Assembly: GCA_964350445.1 (NCBI GenBank)
Contig: CAYGKA010000013.1
Span: 25,473-89,472, forward strand
Direction: 5' to 3'
DNA length: 64,000 bases
Origin: Hwanghaeella sp964350445
GTDB lineage: Bacteria; Pseudomonadota; Alphaproteobacteria; UBA8366; Aestuariispiraceae
The translations under genes and the position numbers were made by a program. The notes beneath the pieces are model-generated. The model was not told the DNA's origin. It made no database searches and saw nothing but the letters and a program-made list of their open reading frames with translations. This document shows, piece by piece, positions 63,641 through 64,000 of this stretch (the first letter of the stretch is position 1; each line of letters starts with the position of its first letter).

Positions 63641-64000
63641 ATGGGACTGCTGGTAGACGGTAAATGGGTGGACAAATGGTACGACACGAAGTCCACCGGC
63701 GGCCGCTTTGTCAGGAAGGAATCCGCCTTCCGCAACTGGGTAACGGCGGACGGGTCCGCCGGCCCCACCGGTAAGGCCGGATTCAAGGCGGAGCACGGGC
63801 GATATCATCTCTACGTGTCCCTTGCCTGCCCTTGGGCGCACAGGACCTTGATCTTCCGGGCCCTTAAAGGATTGGAGGGGATGATTGACGTTTCCGTCGT
63901 CAGTCCCTTCATGCTCAACGACGGCTGGACCTTTCAAGACGACTTTCCCGGCGTGGTGCCGGACCCGATTCACGGTGCGGAATTCGCCCACCAGATCTAC
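63641..64000 (+). CDS. Glutathionyl-hydroquinone reductase, N-terminal part
   Basis: The frame runs off the window after 120 residues; the family is about 320-330 residues. The visible part has the Xi-class start (G-L-L-V-D-G-K-W, W-Y-D-T-K-S-T-G-G-R-F, F-R-x-W-V) and the catalytic cysteine in S-L-A-C-P-W-A-H-R-T. These enzymes remove glutathione from glutathionyl-hydroquinones (YqjG/PcpF type). The context with wrbA and a LysR regulator fits. Confidence 0.9.
   Translation, partial: MGLLVDGKWVDKWYDTKSTGGRFVRKESAFRNWVTADGSAGPTGKAGFKAEHGRYHLYVSLACPWAHRTLIFRALKGLEGMIDVSVVSPFMLNDGWTFQDDFPGVVPDPIHGAEFAHQIY

Overview
The window is high-GC DNA with the gene content of a free-living, probably marine alphaproteobacterium, most likely of the Rhodospirillales type. 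Indicators are a phasin, a PetP/PetR-like MarR-OmpR-EnvZ cluster, a class I lysyl-tRNA synthetase, a class GN sortase with its VIT/VWA target, an Irr-like iron box before dps, and a uvrC/pgsA/molybdopterin neighbourhood. This placement is inferred from family content only. I found no rRNA, tRNA, transposase, integrase or CRISPR array.

Layout. 1-8.7 kb: a partial COQ9-like gene end, a phasin with a promoter flanked by paired operator-like motifs, csaA, the marR-ompR-envZ operon facing ilvE, a metallo-hydrolase, a large single-chain B12-binding protein and a ProC-like reductase. 8.8-14.5 kb: a cobalamin riboswitch whose downstream hairpin covers the bluB ribosome-binding site, then a GNAT gene and a TetR-HlyD-ABC-permease operon in which every junction overlaps by 4 bases. 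14.5-17.2 kb: GST facing an HxlR regulator, then a 3-hydroxyacid dehydrogenase and a membrane protein.

17.2-28.3 kb: a PBP4-like carboxypeptidase, a low-GC islet with one HEPN-type protein, the operon pgsA-mobB-moeA-moaD-moaE, then a methyltransferase, an M24 (creatinase-fold) protein and a VPLPA-CTERM exported protein on the opposite strand, then uvrC. A 555-base gap with DnaA-box-like sites and hairpins follows. 28.3-34.8 kb: folB, a FolM/pteridine-reductase-like SDR, uvrB, and the sortase/target pair. 35-39 kb: an aspartate-type aminotransferase, a hydratase, dps with an Irr-type box, and msrP without its membrane partner.

39-43.4 kb: two tandem paralogous proteins of about 620-635 residues that end in a cyclic-nucleotide-binding domain and start with a large region I do not recognise, followed by a strongly structured non-coding stretch with a clear minus-strand terminator (candidate sRNA). 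43.4-51.6 kb: TerB-like protein, AEC transporter, DinG-type helicase, thiol dioxygenase, lysS, RidA and a second class IV aminotransferase. 51.9-55.7 kb: a DUF115/Maf-type glycosyltransferase with an asparagine-synthase-type amidotransferase. 55.7-64 kb: DUF1491, a class III CoA-transferase facing malonyl-CoA decarboxylase, a gamma-glutamyltransferase, an MFS permease, and a LysR regulator facing wrbA and a truncated glutathionyl-hydroquinone reductase.

The least explained parts are the tandem cyclic-nucleotide-domain proteins, the isolated HEPN gene, the single-chain B12 protein near the riboswitch-controlled bluB, and the structured RNA region at about 43.13-43.25 kb.
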